NCBI RefSeq assembly: GCF_002018875.1 | Contig: NZ_MVOL01000002.1 | Span: 62,001 to 126,000 of the forward strand | Length of the DNA: 64,000 nt | Direction of reading: 5' to 3' | From: Pseudomonas sp. MF4836 | GTDB taxonomy: Bacteria > Pseudomonadota > Gammaproteobacteria > Pseudomonadales > Pseudomonadaceae | Part shown: in pieces, positions 16,807 through 26,387 of the stretch | How the letters are laid out: every line of letters starts with the position of its first letter | Position numbering within the stretch: position 1 is the stretch's first letter | Notes under the pieces: model-generated | Told to the model about the DNA's origin: nothing | Databases searched by the model: none | Seen by the model: only the letters and a program-made list of their open reading frames with translations | Translations under genes and position numbers: made by a program

Positions 16807-18021
16807 ATGACTGCTGTGGATTTACCCGCTGTACCGCGTGTGCTGATTGCCGAGGCAGACCCGTGGTCGCGTGATTTGTTGAAGCAGGTTCTATTGAATG
16901 TGCGCTGCGACGCTCGGCTGGATGTGTGTGCCAACGGCCAGGAAGCGTTGCAGCTGTTGAGTGAAAAAGCCTACGACCTGGTGATCGCCGACTGGGAGTT
17001 GCCCGGTGTCGATGGCCTGAGTGTTTTGCGCAGCGTGCGCCAGCGCCGGCGCAACCCGGTACTGCCGTTCATCCTGCTGAGCAGTCGCAGCGACAGCGCC
17101 AGCGTACGTGAAGCCCTGCCCCTGGCGCCCACGGCCTACCTGACCAAACCCCTGAACATGGACGGCCTGACCCAGCGCCTGCAGGACCTGCTGCTCGATG
17201 CCGGTCAGGAAGTCTCCTGCGAGGTGCCGGCGCTGGCGCCGGGCATGACCCTGTGGAATTTCCTTGAGCGGCGCCGCGAGATCGCCGATGGCGCGCCCTT
17301 GTTGGCCGATGTGCAGTTGGCGGTCAAGCGCAGCCTCAACCCCGGTGGCCTGGACCTGAAGCTGCTGGAAGAAGAGGTCCGCACTGATCCGCAAATCACC
17401 GCAGTCTTGATCGCGGCGGCCAACAGCGCCGCGCAGCATCACGGCAGCGCGGTGCAAACCTTGTCCCAGGCCCTGCACCGCCTGGGGACCGGGCAAAGCA
17501 TGAACCTGATTCTGGGCCTGGCGCTCAAGCGCAGTGCACGGTTGAGCTCCCCGGCCCTGGCCGACTACGCCGAACGTTACTGGGATTTGTCGCTGCACAC
17601 GGCGGAATACGGCCGGACCCTGGCGCGCCTGCTGGACCTGGACCAGGAGCGCTGCTATTGCGCCGGCATGTTGCATCGCCTCGGCGACCTGGCGTTGCTG
17701 CGCTGTCTGCAGGAGTGGAAACAGGCTGGCGGCGAGTTGGACGATCAGCAAGAAATCGGCGACGCCCTGGATGAGTTCGGCGCCAGCTACGGTTCGGCGT
17801 TGCGCACTCGCTGGCGCCTGCCCCTTGAGTTGCGTGAGCTGATCGCCTCGGTCTATCAGCTCGGTGGCGGGGTTTATTCCCGTGAAGCCCTGGTGATGAA
17901 CCTGGCGGCCCAACTGGCCCGCCTTCGGCCGTCAGAAGGCGTCGAAGACATCGCCAAAAGCAAGACCGCGCGCCTGCTGAAGATCGGCCTGCCGGAGTTG
18001 ATGCGCCTGCGCAAAGGCTGA
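16807..18021 (+). CDS. Response regulator with HDOD output domain
   Basis: 404 residues. The receiver domain (about 10-130) has the acidic pair in AEADPW, phospho-acceptor Asp62 in DLVIADWELPG, a Ser switch (ILLSSRSD) and the Lys in AYLTKPLN. An HDOD domain follows (about 150-370), with NPGGLDLKLLEEEVRTDPQITAVLIAAANSAA typical of its first helices. HDOD proteins often act in signalling with c-di-GMP or in cell-cycle and motility control, without a known enzymatic centre. The start at 16807 has GGGAG upstream. No kinase gene is adjacent, so its partner is elsewhere. Confidence 0.85.
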   Translation: MTAVDLPAVPRVLIAEADPWSRDLLKQVLLNVRCDARLDVCANGQEALQLLSEKAYDLVIADWELPGVDGLSVLRSVRQRRRNPVLPFILLSSRSDSASVREALPLAPTAYLTKPLNMDGLTQRLQDLLLDAGQEVSCEVPALAPGMTLWNFLERRREIADGAPLLADVQLAVKRSLNPGGLDLKLLEEEVRTDPQITAVLIAAANSAAQHHGSAVQTLSQALHRLGTGQSMNLILGLALKRSARLSSPALADYAERYWDLSLHTAEYGRTLARLLDLDQERCYCAGMLHRLGDLALLRCLQEWKQAGGELDDQQEIGDALDEFGASYGSALRTRWRLPLELRELIASVYQLGGGVYSREALVMNLAAQLARLRPSEGVEDIAKSKTARLLKIGLPELMRLRKG

Positions 18022-18049
18022 TCAGCGCCAGGGTCTGCTGCTGGAGCGC

Positions 18050-18298
18050 TCAGCGAAAGATTTCGAGAACGCTGAACCAGCTATCGACCGTGTCGTCCGC
18101 TGCCAGAATCGCCAGGTACAGCGGCGGCAGCGACAAGATGATCAGCAGTGGCACCGCCAGTTCGAAGCCATTCCTGAACCAGAGCATGACGCCCATCCCC
18201 AGTAGAAACGCCCCGAAGCCGAACGCCAGGAAACGCTGCAGGAAGCAGCCGCCGCGTTGCTTGCCGTTGATGCGCTTGAGTAGCTGCTTTTCGTTCAT
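18050..18298 (-). CDS. Small inner-membrane protein
   Basis: 82 residues from ATG 18296-18298; a GTG two codons earlier is possible, and neither has a clear ribosome site. A basic N-terminus (KQLLKRINGKQRGG) precedes two hydrophobic segments, FLAFGFGAFLLGMGVMLWF and AVPLLIILSLPPLYLAILAA. No family recognised. It is convergent with the HDOD gene. Confidence 0.6.
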   Translation of the reverse strand: MNEKQLLKRINGKQRGGCFLQRFLAFGFGAFLLGMGVMLWFRNGFELAVPLLIILSLPPLYLAILAADDTVDSWFSVLEIFR

Positions 18299-18386
18299 GT
18301 GCACAGGGAGGCGGAAGGGGCCGCTACTTTAGCAAATCCCCCGACGCATCGGCGCGAGGCACCGCAAGTCGGGGGCGGCTTGGGCA

Positions 18387-19376
18387 TCAGCCCGAGACAA
18401 TCCGATTCTTGCCTTCACGCTTGGCCTGGTACATGGCGGCGTCGGCGCGGGCGAACAGGCTGTCGAGGTTTTCATCGTCGTCGCTGAGGTTGCTCAGGCC
18501 CTGGCTGACGGTAATGCCGAACGTCTGGCCTTCATGCTCGAAGCTCAGGCGCTGGATTTCCCGTTGCAGGCGTTCCGCGACTTGCCGGGCAATATCCGGC
18601 GTGCAGCCCGGAAACACCGCAGCAAATTCCTCGCCGCCGATGCGCCCGAACAGGTCGCCCCGTCGCAGGGCCGCGCGGCCGCTTTCGGCAATGTGCTGCA
18701 GGACGATATCGCCCGCCGGATGGCCGTAGGTGTCGTTGATCACCTTGAAGTCATCGATGTCCAGCAACAGAAAGGCCATCTGCGAGCCCTGGCTGCGGGC
18801 CTGGTCGAACTCGCGGTTGGCGCATTCGAAGAAGTGCCGGCGGTTGCTGCTTTGGGTCAGGACGTCAGTGGTGGCCAGGCGTTGCAGTTCGTTTTCCAGG
18901 TGCTTCTTTTCGGTGATGTCTTCGGCAATGCCGACAATGATCACTCGCTGCCCGGCCTCGGGGTTGCGGTTGATGAAGCACTTGTCGCTGAGCCAGCGAA
19001 TCTGGCCTTCGGCATCGATGATGCGGTATTCGCGGTCTTCCACCGCGCCCTTTTCCAGCACCTGGGCCAGGCTGCGCTCGGCGTATTCCAGGTCGTCGGG
19101 GTAGATGCTGTCGCGCCATTCATTGAAGTCGGCGAGCAACAGGCCGGCAGAGCGTCCGAAAATCCGTTCATAGGCCGGGCTAACGTAAAGCATCTGGCGG
19201 CTTTCCCAGTCAAAGGCCCACAGCACGGCATTGACGCTGACCAGCAACGAGCTGAACAGCTGTTCGCGTTCGGTCAGGCGCGCCACTTCACCTTGGGCAT
19301 GAATCAACGCCATCAGGGTTTGCGCGGCTTCTGGCCATTGCGGGAGGGATGAGTCTTGTAGATTTTTATTGACCAT
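18387..19376 (-). CDS. PAS-GGDEF diguanylate cyclase
   Basis: 329 residues from ATG 19374-19376. A PAS/PAC sensor domain (about 50-165; VNAVLWAFDWESRQMLYVSPAYERIFG, then EYRIIDAEGQIRWL) is followed by a GGDEF domain with the active motif GGEEF in GRIGGEEFAAVF and LLDIDDFKVINDTYGHPAGD. It should make c-di-GMP. The residues 5 before GGEEF are RRGDLFGRI, so no RxxD inhibitory site is evident. No membrane segment; a soluble cytosolic sensor. A longer start at 19412 adds 12 residues. Confidence 0.9.
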   Translation of the reverse strand: MVNKNLQDSSLPQWPEAAQTLMALIHAQGEVARLTEREQLFSSLLVSVNAVLWAFDWESRQMLYVSPAYERIFGRSAGLLLADFNEWRDSIYPDDLEYAERSLAQVLEKGAVEDREYRIIDAEGQIRWLSDKCFINRNPEAGQRVIIVGIAEDITEKKHLENELQRLATTDVLTQSSNRRHFFECANREFDQARSQGSQMAFLLLDIDDFKVINDTYGHPAGDIVLQHIAESGRAALRRGDLFGRIGGEEFAAVFPGCTPDIARQVAERLQREIQRLSFEHEGQTFGITVSQGLSNLSDDDENLDSLFARADAAMYQAKREGKNRIVSG

Positions 19377-19704
19377 CGGCACAACTCTCAAAGGGCGTGC
19401 GCCGCTCGACATTCGAACACGGCCACTGCGTGGGGCCCCTTATCAATTATTTCTTGTGCCACAGCAGGCGCTCACGCTTTGGTGTGGGAATTAATTGATA
19501 AAAGGTCTCGGCCCGCCTGGATGGCGAAGTGTCTTTGAGATAGGGGAAACGGAGCTAAGTTCCCGCCGCGTGTGGCGAGGCGGCGTGTGCCCGCCCGGCG
19601 GTACGCGGGGGATTTTTCAGTTGAAGCCGGTCGCCAGGGAGGCTATCGACCTGTCCGCGAGGAGAGCGCCTTGCCACAGCAGGTGCTGTGGCAAGGGCCA
19701 GGGG
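19377..19704. other. Intergenic region with long inverted repeat (328 bases)
   Basis: No gene seen between the diguanylate cyclase and desA, both on the minus strand. It contains a perfect stem at 19669-19696: CCTTGCCACAGCA, two bases, TGCTGTGGCAAGG, just after the desA stop; it has no T-run. A partial copy of one arm (TGCCACAGCAGG) occurs near 19457, so this may be another repeat family rather than only a terminator. The cyclase promoter probably lies near 19440-19500, where the DNA is AT-rich. Confidence 0.6.
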
Positions 19705-20889
19705 TCAGGCCGTGGTGGGGCGCAGCGAGTAGGTTTTCAGCTGGTTGGCGAAGTCGCGCAGCGATTGAATCCCGCTGGCCTCGGCTTCGTGTACCCAGTC
19801 CTTGATCGCCGCCAGCATGTCGTGGCCGTTGGAACTGGTCTTGAGCCAGATCTGCTGCAGGGCCAGGCGTTTTTCGTAGATCACCTTCAGTGCCTGGCTG
19901 TGTTCGAGCATGTTCTGGATGCGCAGGTGATGGCGGTCGTCCAGCAGGCTGGTTTCCCGCGACAGCAGGCGCTTGGCGCGGTGGAATTGATGACGCACCG
20001 AATGATCGACCTTTTCCAGTTCCTGTTTGACCAGGGGCGCAATCACCAACTTGCGGTACTGGGCCATGATCTGGAACCGGTTATTGAGGATCGCCATGGC
20101 GGTGTCCATGTCCAGATGGCCTTTGCCTTCGACCCGGTGGGCGATCGGCGCGACCCGCTGGACCTTGGCCAGGCGCAGGAAGCTGAAGACCTTGATCCAG
20201 GCCCAGCCCAGGTCGAACTCCCATTTTTTCACCGAGAGCTTGGCCGAATTGGGGTAGGTGTGGTGGTTGTTGTGCAGTTCTTCGCCGCCAATCAGGATGC
20301 CCCAGGGCACCAGGTTGGTCGCGGCATCGCGGCACTCGAAGTTGCGATAGCCCACGGCATGACCCAGGCCGTTGATGACCCCGGCGGCCCAGAATGGGAT
20401 CCACATCATCTGCACGGCCCAGATGGTGATGCCGGCGGTGCCGAACAGCAGCAGGTCGATGGCGGCCATGAAGGCCACGCCCAGCAGCGGATAACGTGAA
20501 TAAAGTTTGCGCTCGATCCAGTCATCCGGGCAATTTTTGCCATAAATGCGCAGGGTTTCAGGATTTTCCGCTTCTGCGCGGTATAGTTCCGCGCCTTTAC
20601 GTAATACGGTGGACAAACCTTTGATCACCGGGCTGTGCGGGTCATCGACGGTTTCGCATTTTGCGTGGTGCTTGCGGTGGATGGCGGTCCACTCGCGGGT
20701 GTTCTGGGCCGTGGTCAGCCACAGCCAGAAGCGGAAGAAATGTTTCAGGCCGGCGTTGAGCTCAAGGGAGCGGTGGGCTGAATAACGATGCAGGTAGACT
20801 GTAACCCCGACAATGGTTACGTGGGTCATCAATAGGGTGACTGCCACCAGTTGCCAGGCCGACAAGCCAAGTAAACCTTCGTACCACAT
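19705..20889 (-). CDS. desA: Acyl-lipid/acyl-CoA delta-9 fatty acid desaturase
   Basis: 394 residues. The three di-iron histidine boxes are present: HRYSAH, HRKHH and HNNHH, with transmembrane helices around WQLVAVTLLMTHVTIVGVTV and in the middle (AAIDLLLFGTAGITIWAVQM). A long helical C-terminal tail follows the last box. It introduces a double bond into membrane fatty acids using oxygen. The gene is next to a PAS-GGDEF-EAL gene and oscA-sbp-cysTWA, the arrangement I recall for PA0286 (desA) in P. aeruginosa, which supports the symbol. Pseudomonas also has DesB of the same type. Confidence 0.88.
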   Translation of the reverse strand: MWYEGLLGLSAWQLVAVTLLMTHVTIVGVTVYLHRYSAHRSLELNAGLKHFFRFWLWLTTAQNTREWTAIHRKHHAKCETVDDPHSPVIKGLSTVLRKGAELYRAEAENPETLRIYGKNCPDDWIERKLYSRYPLLGVAFMAAIDLLLFGTAGITIWAVQMMWIPFWAAGVINGLGHAVGYRNFECRDAATNLVPWGILIGGEELHNNHHTYPNSAKLSVKKWEFDLGWAWIKVFSFLRLAKVQRVAPIAHRVEGKGHLDMDTAMAILNNRFQIMAQYRKLVIAPLVKQELEKVDHSVRHQFHRAKRLLSRETSLLDDRHHLRIQNMLEHSQALKVIYEKRLALQQIWLKTSSNGHDMLAAIKDWVHEAEASGIQSLRDFANQLKTYSLRPTTA

Positions 20890-21035
20890 AGGCTATAGGG
20901 ACCTCGATAAAGAAAAAAACAGCCGTCGCATTATCACTCAGCGTGCACAGAAAACCAGTCGCCCTTTCAGATAAGAGTGGCGGGATGTTTCTTCCTCTAT
21001 AATTCCAAGCTTTTCGTAAGGACATTGACGACCTT

Positions 21036-22955
21036 ATGCCGGTTTCTTATCGCGATGCGATGCGTGCAGCACTGCTCTATCTGTTGCTATCTGTAGTGTG
21101 GCTACAGCTCAGTGGTCATTTATTGAGCAGTTTCTTCGATGAGTCGGCCGATCTCGCTCGATGGCAACGGATCAACGGTTACGCCTGGGTGCTGATCAGC
21201 ACCGCGCTGATTTTTTTCTCTCGTTCGCGCCTGCTGCGCCTGTTGGGTGCGGACACCTGGCTGCGTCACCAGCAGGAGGATCGCGAGCGCCTGCGCCAGG
21301 CGGCGGCGGTGTTCGACTGCACCCGGGAAGGGGTGCTGGTCAGCGACCGCAAGGGCCTGATCGTGCACGTCAATCGGGCCTTTATCGAAATTACCGGCTA
21401 CCAGCAGGATGAAGTGCTGGGGCACATGCCGAGCATGTTCAAGTCCGGGCACCATTCGGCGGACTTCTACCAGGCGATGTTCGAGTCCCTGAAGAACACC
21501 GGCGAGTGGAGCGGCGAGATCTGGAACCGGCGCAAGTGCGGCGAAATCTACCCGCAATGGCAGACCATCCGCGCAATCCACGATGACCATGGCCAGCTCA
21601 GCCATTATGTCGCGGTGTTTTCCGACATCAGCGCGATCAAGGATTCCGAGCACGAACTGGCGCACCTGGCCCATCACGACCCCCTCACCGACCTGCCGAA
21701 CCGCCTGCTGTTCACCGACCGTGCCGAACAGGCCCTGGCTTCGGCGCAGATCCACAAGCGCGGCTGCGCCATGCTGATGATCGATCTGGATCACTTCAAG
21801 ATGATCAACGACAGCCTGGGCCACAACATCGGCGATCAGTTGCTCAAGGCCGTGTCCACGCGTTTGCTGGACATGTTCGGTCCGGGCATCACCCTGGCGC
21901 GCCTGGGGGGCGACGAGTTTGCCGTGCTCGCCGAAAGTTGCCCGCAACCCGGGCAGGCTGCGGCGCTGGCGCAACGCATCATCGACGGCCTGAAAGAGCC
22001 CTTCGAGTTGGCCGATCATCAGTTGTTTATCAATGCCAGCATCGGCATCAGCCTGTTCCCCAGCGACGCCTTGAGCGCCGAACAGCTGCTGCGCAATGCC
22101 GACTCGGCCTTGTTCAAGGCCAAAAGTACCGGGCGCGACGGGTATGCCCTGTACACCGAGGAACTGACGGCCCACGCCCAGCAGCGGGTGGAAATCGCCT
22201 TCGAACTGCGCCGCGCCCTGGAGCAGCAAGAGCTGCGGGTGTATTACCAGCCGGTGCACGACCTCAAAAGCAGCCGCCTGATCGGGGTCGAGGCGCTGGT
22301 GCGCTGGGAGCATCCCCAGCGCGGCCTGGTGTCGCCCGCCGAGTTCATTCCGATTGCCGAGCGTACCGGGCTGATTTCCGAGATCGATGCCTGGGTGATG
22401 CAGCAGGCCTGTCGGCAGATGTGCGAATGGCAGGCTGCCGGAGTGGTGCTGTCGTTTATCGCGGTGAACGTTTCGACCCGTTTGTTTGCCCGCCGCGAGT
22501 TGTATCAGCAGGTGGCGCAGGTGCTGCACGACACCGGGCTGGATCCGGCCTTTCTGGAGCTGGAAGTCACAGAGAGCGCGGTGATGGATGATCCGGAGGT
22601 CGCCCTTGAGCAGATGCATCGCCTGCGCGAGTTGGGCGTGCGCCTGGCCATCGATGACTTCGGCACCGGTTATTCGTCACTGCTGCGGCTCAAGCGCCTG
22701 CCGGTGCAAAAGCTCAAGATCGACCAGGGTTTTGTCGCCGGCCTGCCGTGGGATGAGGACGATGCGGCGATCTCGCGGGTGATCATCGCCCTGGCCCAGA
22801 GCATGGGCATGCAGGTGCACGCCGAAGGCATCGAGCAGGAGGAGCAGGCGCGTTTCCTGCTCGACCATGGTTGCGACCTGGGCCAGGGCTACTGGTTCGG
22901 CCGACCGGTGCCGGCGGTGCAGCTGGATTGGAACTGCGCCCCTCAAATTCACTGA
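21036..22955 (+). CDS. Membrane PAS-GGDEF-EAL c-di-GMP protein
   Basis: 639 residues. Two N-terminal membrane segments (AALLYLLLSVVWLQLSGHLL; YAWVLISTALIFF) precede a PAS domain (about 95-205), a GGDEF domain with intact motif in LARLGGDEFAVL, and an EAL domain with GVEALVRWEHP, VTESAVMDDP and IDDFGTGYSSL. Both catalytic motifs look intact, so it may make or break down c-di-GMP; EAL usually dominates in such hybrids. By position it corresponds to PA0285 (PipA, reported as a phosphodiesterase), recalled from memory. Divergent from desA. Confidence 0.9.
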   Translation: MPVSYRDAMRAALLYLLLSVVWLQLSGHLLSSFFDESADLARWQRINGYAWVLISTALIFFSRSRLLRLLGADTWLRHQQEDRERLRQAAAVFDCTREGVLVSDRKGLIVHVNRAFIEITGYQQDEVLGHMPSMFKSGHHSADFYQAMFESLKNTGEWSGEIWNRRKCGEIYPQWQTIRAIHDDHGQLSHYVAVFSDISAIKDSEHELAHLAHHDPLTDLPNRLLFTDRAEQALASAQIHKRGCAMLMIDLDHFKMINDSLGHNIGDQLLKAVSTRLLDMFGPGITLARLGGDEFAVLAESCPQPGQAAALAQRIIDGLKEPFELADHQLFINASIGISLFPSDALSAEQLLRNADSALFKAKSTGRDGYALYTEELTAHAQQRVEIAFELRRALEQQELRVYYQPVHDLKSSRLIGVEALVRWEHPQRGLVSPAEFIPIAERTGLISEIDAWVMQQACRQMCEWQAAGVVLSFIAVNVSTRLFARRELYQQVAQVLHDTGLDPAFLELEVTESAVMDDPEVALEQMHRLRELGVRLAIDDFGTGYSSLLRLKRLPVQKLKIDQGFVAGLPWDEDDAAISRVIIALAQSMGMQVHAEGIEQEEQARFLLDHGCDLGQGYWFGRPVPAVQLDWNCAPQIH

Positions 22956-22997
22956 CCCACTCCCTCGCCCTGGTGCCCCGGCCAGCAGCTACACCTC

Positions 22998-23075
22998 TGT
23001 AGCCGCTGCCGCCAGGCGGCGCTGGTGGGCGCGTTGGTGCGGGAGGCCAACGCGGCGTTCGGCAGTGGCCACGGT
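22998..23075. repeat. Degenerate REP pair
   Basis: TGTAGCCGCTGCCG at the left and a decayed inverse copy (GGCAGTGGCCAC) at the right, with further GC-rich inverted segments between. It lies after the GGDEF-EAL gene and could end its transcript before the sulfate operon. Confidence 0.6.
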
Positions 23076-23117
23076 AAACCCGCGTCGCCACAGGTAATTT
23101 CTTTTCGTTATATAAAC

Positions 23118-23142
23118 ATTCTTAAATAGTATTTTTAAGAAT
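23118..23142. promoter_or_regulatory. Palindrome upstream of oscA-sbp, CysB-like site
   Basis: ATTCTTAAA, 7 bases, TTTAAGAAT: a perfect 9-7-9 inverted repeat in very AT-rich DNA, 80 bases before oscA. The sulfate operon is a classic target of the LysR-type activator CysB, whose sites are AT-rich and loosely palindromic, so CysB is the first candidate. A similar CTTAAA/TTTAAG palindrome stands before tonB (52740-52757). Confidence 0.6.
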
Positions 23143-23221
23143 ATCCGCGCCTATCTACTATTGCCCTCACGCCACAAGCAGTGCCGCCACTGCGAGGCAC
23201 ATCCCATTCAGGAGCAGCACC

Positions 23222-23404
23222 ATGAGCGCATCTCTACGTAGCGTTGACGGCCAGGACGAAGCAACCATCTTGCGCGAGATCCAGAGCGCCTTGCGCGACC
23301 TGCGCTTTGGTGCGGTGGAAATCACCGTGCATAACGCCCAGGTCGTGCAGATCGAACGCAAAGAAAAATTCCGCCTGCAAAACCCCGGCAACAAACCCAG
23401 CTGA
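23222..23404 (+). CDS. oscA: OscA-like small protein (DUF2292/YezD family)
   Basis: 60 residues: EATILREIQSALRDLRFGAVEITVHNAQVVQIERKEKFRL is the DUF2292 signature. OscA was described in Pseudomonas corrugata as needed for use of organosulfur compounds and for chromate resistance, and it precedes sbp there too. It is the first gene of the sulfate-uptake cluster here, 157 bases before sbp, with GGAGCA just upstream of its ATG. Its biochemical role is unknown. Confidence 0.88.
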   Translation: MSASLRSVDGQDEATILREIQSALRDLRFGAVEITVHNAQVVQIERKEKFRLQNPGNKPS

Positions 23405-23561
23405 ACCCCGCGTCACCCTCTCTCCCGATAGAGAGGCCCGACTGGTCAACCGGAGGGCGTCAGCCATGACCCCCAGCAGAATCAAGAGCGTTCAGTCACG
23501 AATGCGGGCCTGAAGCGCCAATAAGAAAAGCCAACACACACAAAATTTCAGGAGCTTGATC

Positions 23562-24572
23562 ATGTCGTCAATTCGCCGTTACGCGCTGGCCGCCCTCGCC
23601 AGTGCCATTTTTGCCGGTTCCGCAGTCGCCAAGGATTACGAGTTGTTGAACGTGTCTTACGACCCGACTCGTGAGCTGTATCAGGATTACAACGCCGAAT
23701 TCGTCAGCTTCTGGAAGAAAGAGCACCCAGGCGACAACGTCAAGATCCAGCAATCCCACGGTGGCTCGGGCAAACAGGGCCGCGCCGTGATCGATGGCCT
23801 GCGTGCCGACGTGGTGACCCTGGCCCTGGCCGGCGACATCGATGAAATCGCCAAGCTCGGCAAGACCCTGCCGGCCGATTGGCAGAAACGCCTGCCGGAC
23901 GCCAGCACCCCGTACACCTCGACCATCGTGTTCCTGGTGCGCAAGGGCAACCCCAAGGGCATCAAGGACTGGGGCGACCTGATCAAGAAAGACGTATCGG
24001 TCATCACCCCCAACCCGAAAACCTCCGGCGGCGCTCGCTGGAACTTCCTCGCCGCCTGGGCCTACGGCCTGAAAGCCGGCGGCAGCGAAGCCAAGGCCCA
24101 GGAATACATCACCGAACTGTTCAAGCACGTGCCGGTTCTCGACACCGGTGCCCGTGGCTCGACCATTACCTTCGTCAACAACGGTCAGGGCGACGTGTTG
24201 CTGGCCTGGGAAAACGAAGCGTTCCTGGCCCTGAAGGAAGACGGCGGCGCCGACAAGTTCGACATCGTGGTGCCTTCGCTGTCCATCCTTGCCGAGCCGC
24301 CAGTGGCGGTGGTCGACAAGAATGCCGAGAAAAAGGGCAACACCGAAATCGCCGAGGCCTACCTCAAGCATCTGTACAGCCCGGCTGGCCAGGAAATCGC
24401 GGCGAAGAACTTCTACCGCCCGCGTGACGAGAAGGTTGCAGCCAAATATGGCCAGCAGTTCCCTAAACTCGACCTGGTGACTATCGACAAGGACTTCGGC
24501 GGCTGGAAAACTGCGCAACCGAAATTCTTTAATGACGGTGGTGTGTTCGACCAGATCTACCAGGCGCAGTAA
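23562..24572 (+). CDS. sbp: Periplasmic sulfate-binding protein
   Basis: 336 residues with a signal peptide ([20 protein letters not shown], cleavage after AVA). Mature features of sulfate-binding proteins: [46 protein letters not shown] and [14 protein letters not shown]. It captures sulfate or thiosulfate and passes it to CysTWA. ATG 23562 has GGAG 7 bases upstream; the in-frame TTG two codons before is unlikely. Confidence 0.97.
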   Translation: MSSIRRYALAALASAIFAGSAVAKDYELLNVSYDPTRELYQDYNAEFVSFWKKEHPGDNVKIQQSHGGSGKQGRAVIDGLRADVVTLALAGDIDEIAKLGKTLPADWQKRLPDASTPYTSTIVFLVRKGNPKGIKDWGDLIKKDVSVITPNPKTSGGARWNFLAAWAYGLKAGGSEAKAQEYITELFKHVPVLDTGARGSTITFVNNGQGDVLLAWENEAFLALKEDGGADKFDIVVPSLSILAEPPVAVVDKNAEKKGNTEIAEAYLKHLYSPAGQEIAAKNFYRPRDEKVAAKYGQQFPKLDLVTIDKDFGGWKTAQPKFFNDGGVFDQIYQAQ

Positions 24573-24679
24573 CCTTCAGCGGCGAGCCCTGGCACTGCAA
24601 GATGTTCAGGGATCGCTCAATAGCTAGAGCAATGAGCCCGGATCCGTTTCCGGGCTTTGCGCGTAAACCAAGGACTTTT

Positions 24680-25498
24680 ATGTCGCGTCGTATCTCCCCC
24701 GTCATACCCGGCTTCGGGCTGACGCTGGGCTACACCTTGGTGTACCTCAGCCTGATTGTACTCATACCACTGGCGGCGATGTTCGTGCATGCCGCTCAAC
24801 TCACCTGGGATCAGTTCTGGGCCATCATCTCGGCGCCCCGGGTGCTCGCGGCGTTGAAGCTGAGCTTCAGTACGGCGCTGTATGCCGCGATCATCAACGG
24901 CATTATCGGCACGCTGCTGGCCTGGGTGCTGGTGCGCTACACCTTCCCCGGGCGCAAGATCATCGACGCGATGATCGACCTGCCGTTCGCCCTGCCCACG
25001 GCCGTCGCCGGTATCGCCCTGACCGCGCTCTACGCGCCGACCGGCCTGGTTGGCCAGTTCGCCACCTACCTGGGCTTCAAGATCGCCTACACCCCGCTCG
25101 GCATTACCCTGGCGTTGACCTTCGTCACCCTGCCGTTCGTGGTGCGTACGGTGCAGCCGGTACTGGCCGACATCCCGCGGGAAGTCGAAGAAGCCGCCGC
25201 CTGCCTCGGTGCCAAGCCGCTGCAAGTGTTCCGCCATATCCTGGTGCCGGCGCTGCTGCCGGCCTGGCTCACCGGTTTTGCCCTGGCGTTTGCCCGGGGC
25301 GTCGGCGAATACGGCTCGGTGATCTTCATCGCCGGCAACATGCCGATGAAAACCGAGATCCTGCCGCTGCTGATCATGGTCAAGCTCGACCAGTACGATT
25401 ACACCGGCGCCACTTCCATCGGCGTGCTGATGCTGGTGGTTTCCTTTGTCCTGCTGCTGCTGATCAACCTGCTGCAGCGGCGCATCGAACGACCATAA
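24680..25498 (+). CDS. cysT: Sulfate ABC transporter permease CysT
   Basis: 272 residues with six or so membrane helices; [20 protein letters not shown] and the EAA loop [30 protein letters not shown] are those of CysT/CysU. I chose ATG 24680 ([11 protein letters not shown]) because residues upstream in frame look untranslated. It pairs with CysW as the two transmembrane subunits of the sulfate/thiosulfate importer. Confidence 0.95.
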   Translation: MSRRISPVIPGFGLTLGYTLVYLSLIVLIPLAAMFVHAAQLTWDQFWAIISAPRVLAALKLSFSTALYAAIINGIIGTLLAWVLVRYTFPGRKIIDAMIDLPFALPTAVAGIALTALYAPTGLVGQFATYLGFKIAYTPLGITLALTFVTLPFVVRTVQPVLADIPREVEEAAACLGAKPLQVFRHILVPALLPAWLTGFALAFARGVGEYGSVIFIAGNMPMKTEILPLLIMVKLDQYDYTGATSIGVLMLVVSFVLLLLINLLQRRIERP

Positions 25499-25511
25499 GG
25501 AGGCGCGAACC

Positions 25512-26384
25512 ATGTCCCAATCGTCTATTTCCGCTGCCTCTTCTGCCAACGCCGCACGCCGTGGCAGCGCGTCTTCACGGCTGGTGCTGATCGGCCTCGG
25601 CTGGCTGATCTTCGCCCTGTTCCTGCTGCTGCCGCTGTTGATCGTGGTGTCCCAGGGGCTGAAGCTGGGCCTGGGGGCGTTCTTCACCGCGATCTTCGAG
25701 CCTGACGCCTTGTCCGCCCTGAAACTCACGGTGATCGCCGTGCTGATCTCGGTGCCGCTGAACCTGGTGTTCGGGGTCAGCGCCGCCTGGTGCGTGAGCA
25801 AGTACTCGTTCCGTGGCAAGAGCATCCTGGTGACCCTGATCGACCTGCCGTTCTCGGTATCGCCGGTGATCGCGGGCCTGGTCTACGTGCTGATGTTCGG
25901 CGCCCAGGGCCTGTTCGGGCCATGGCTGCAGGATCACGACATCCAGATCGTCTTCGCCTTGCCCGGCATCGTCCTGGCCACCATCTTCGTCACCGTGCCC
26001 TTCGTCGCCCGGGAACTGATCCCGCTGATGCAGGAGCAGGGGACCCAGGAAGAAGAGGCGGCGCGGTTGCTGGGCGCCAACGGCTGGCAGATGTTCTGGC
26101 ACGTCACCGTGCCCAACATCAAGTGGGGCCTGATCTACGGCGTGGTGCTGTGTACCGCGCGGGCGATGGGCGAGTTTGGTGCGGTGTCGGTGGTGTCCGG
26201 GCACATTCGCGGGGTGACCAACACCCTGCCGTTGCACGTGGAGATCCTCTACAACGAATACAACCACGTCGCCGCGTTTGCCGTTGCGAGCCTGTTGCTG
26301 ATCATGGCGCTCTTCATCCTGCTGCTTAAGCAGTGGAGCGAAAATCGTATTAACCGCCTGCGCGCCAGCGCCGCGGAGGAATGA
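25512..26384 (+). CDS. cysW: Sulfate ABC transporter permease CysW
   Basis: 290 residues. A Ser/Ala-rich cytosolic start is followed by six membrane helices, with the EAA loop [31 protein letters not shown] and the CysW-like [19 protein letters not shown]. It lies 13 bases after cysT with AAGGAGG upstream, and 3 bases before cysA, as one operon. Confidence 0.96.
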   Translation: MSQSSISAASSANAARRGSASSRLVLIGLGWLIFALFLLLPLLIVVSQGLKLGLGAFFTAIFEPDALSALKLTVIAVLISVPLNLVFGVSAAWCVSKYSFRGKSILVTLIDLPFSVSPVIAGLVYVLMFGAQGLFGPWLQDHDIQIVFALPGIVLATIFVTVPFVARELIPLMQEQGTQEEEAARLLGANGWQMFWHVTVPNIKWGLIYGVVLCTARAMGEFGAVSVVSGHIRGVTNTLPLHVEILYNEYNHVAAFAVASLLLIMALFILLLKQWSENRINRLRASAAEE

Positions 26385-26387
26385 CAC

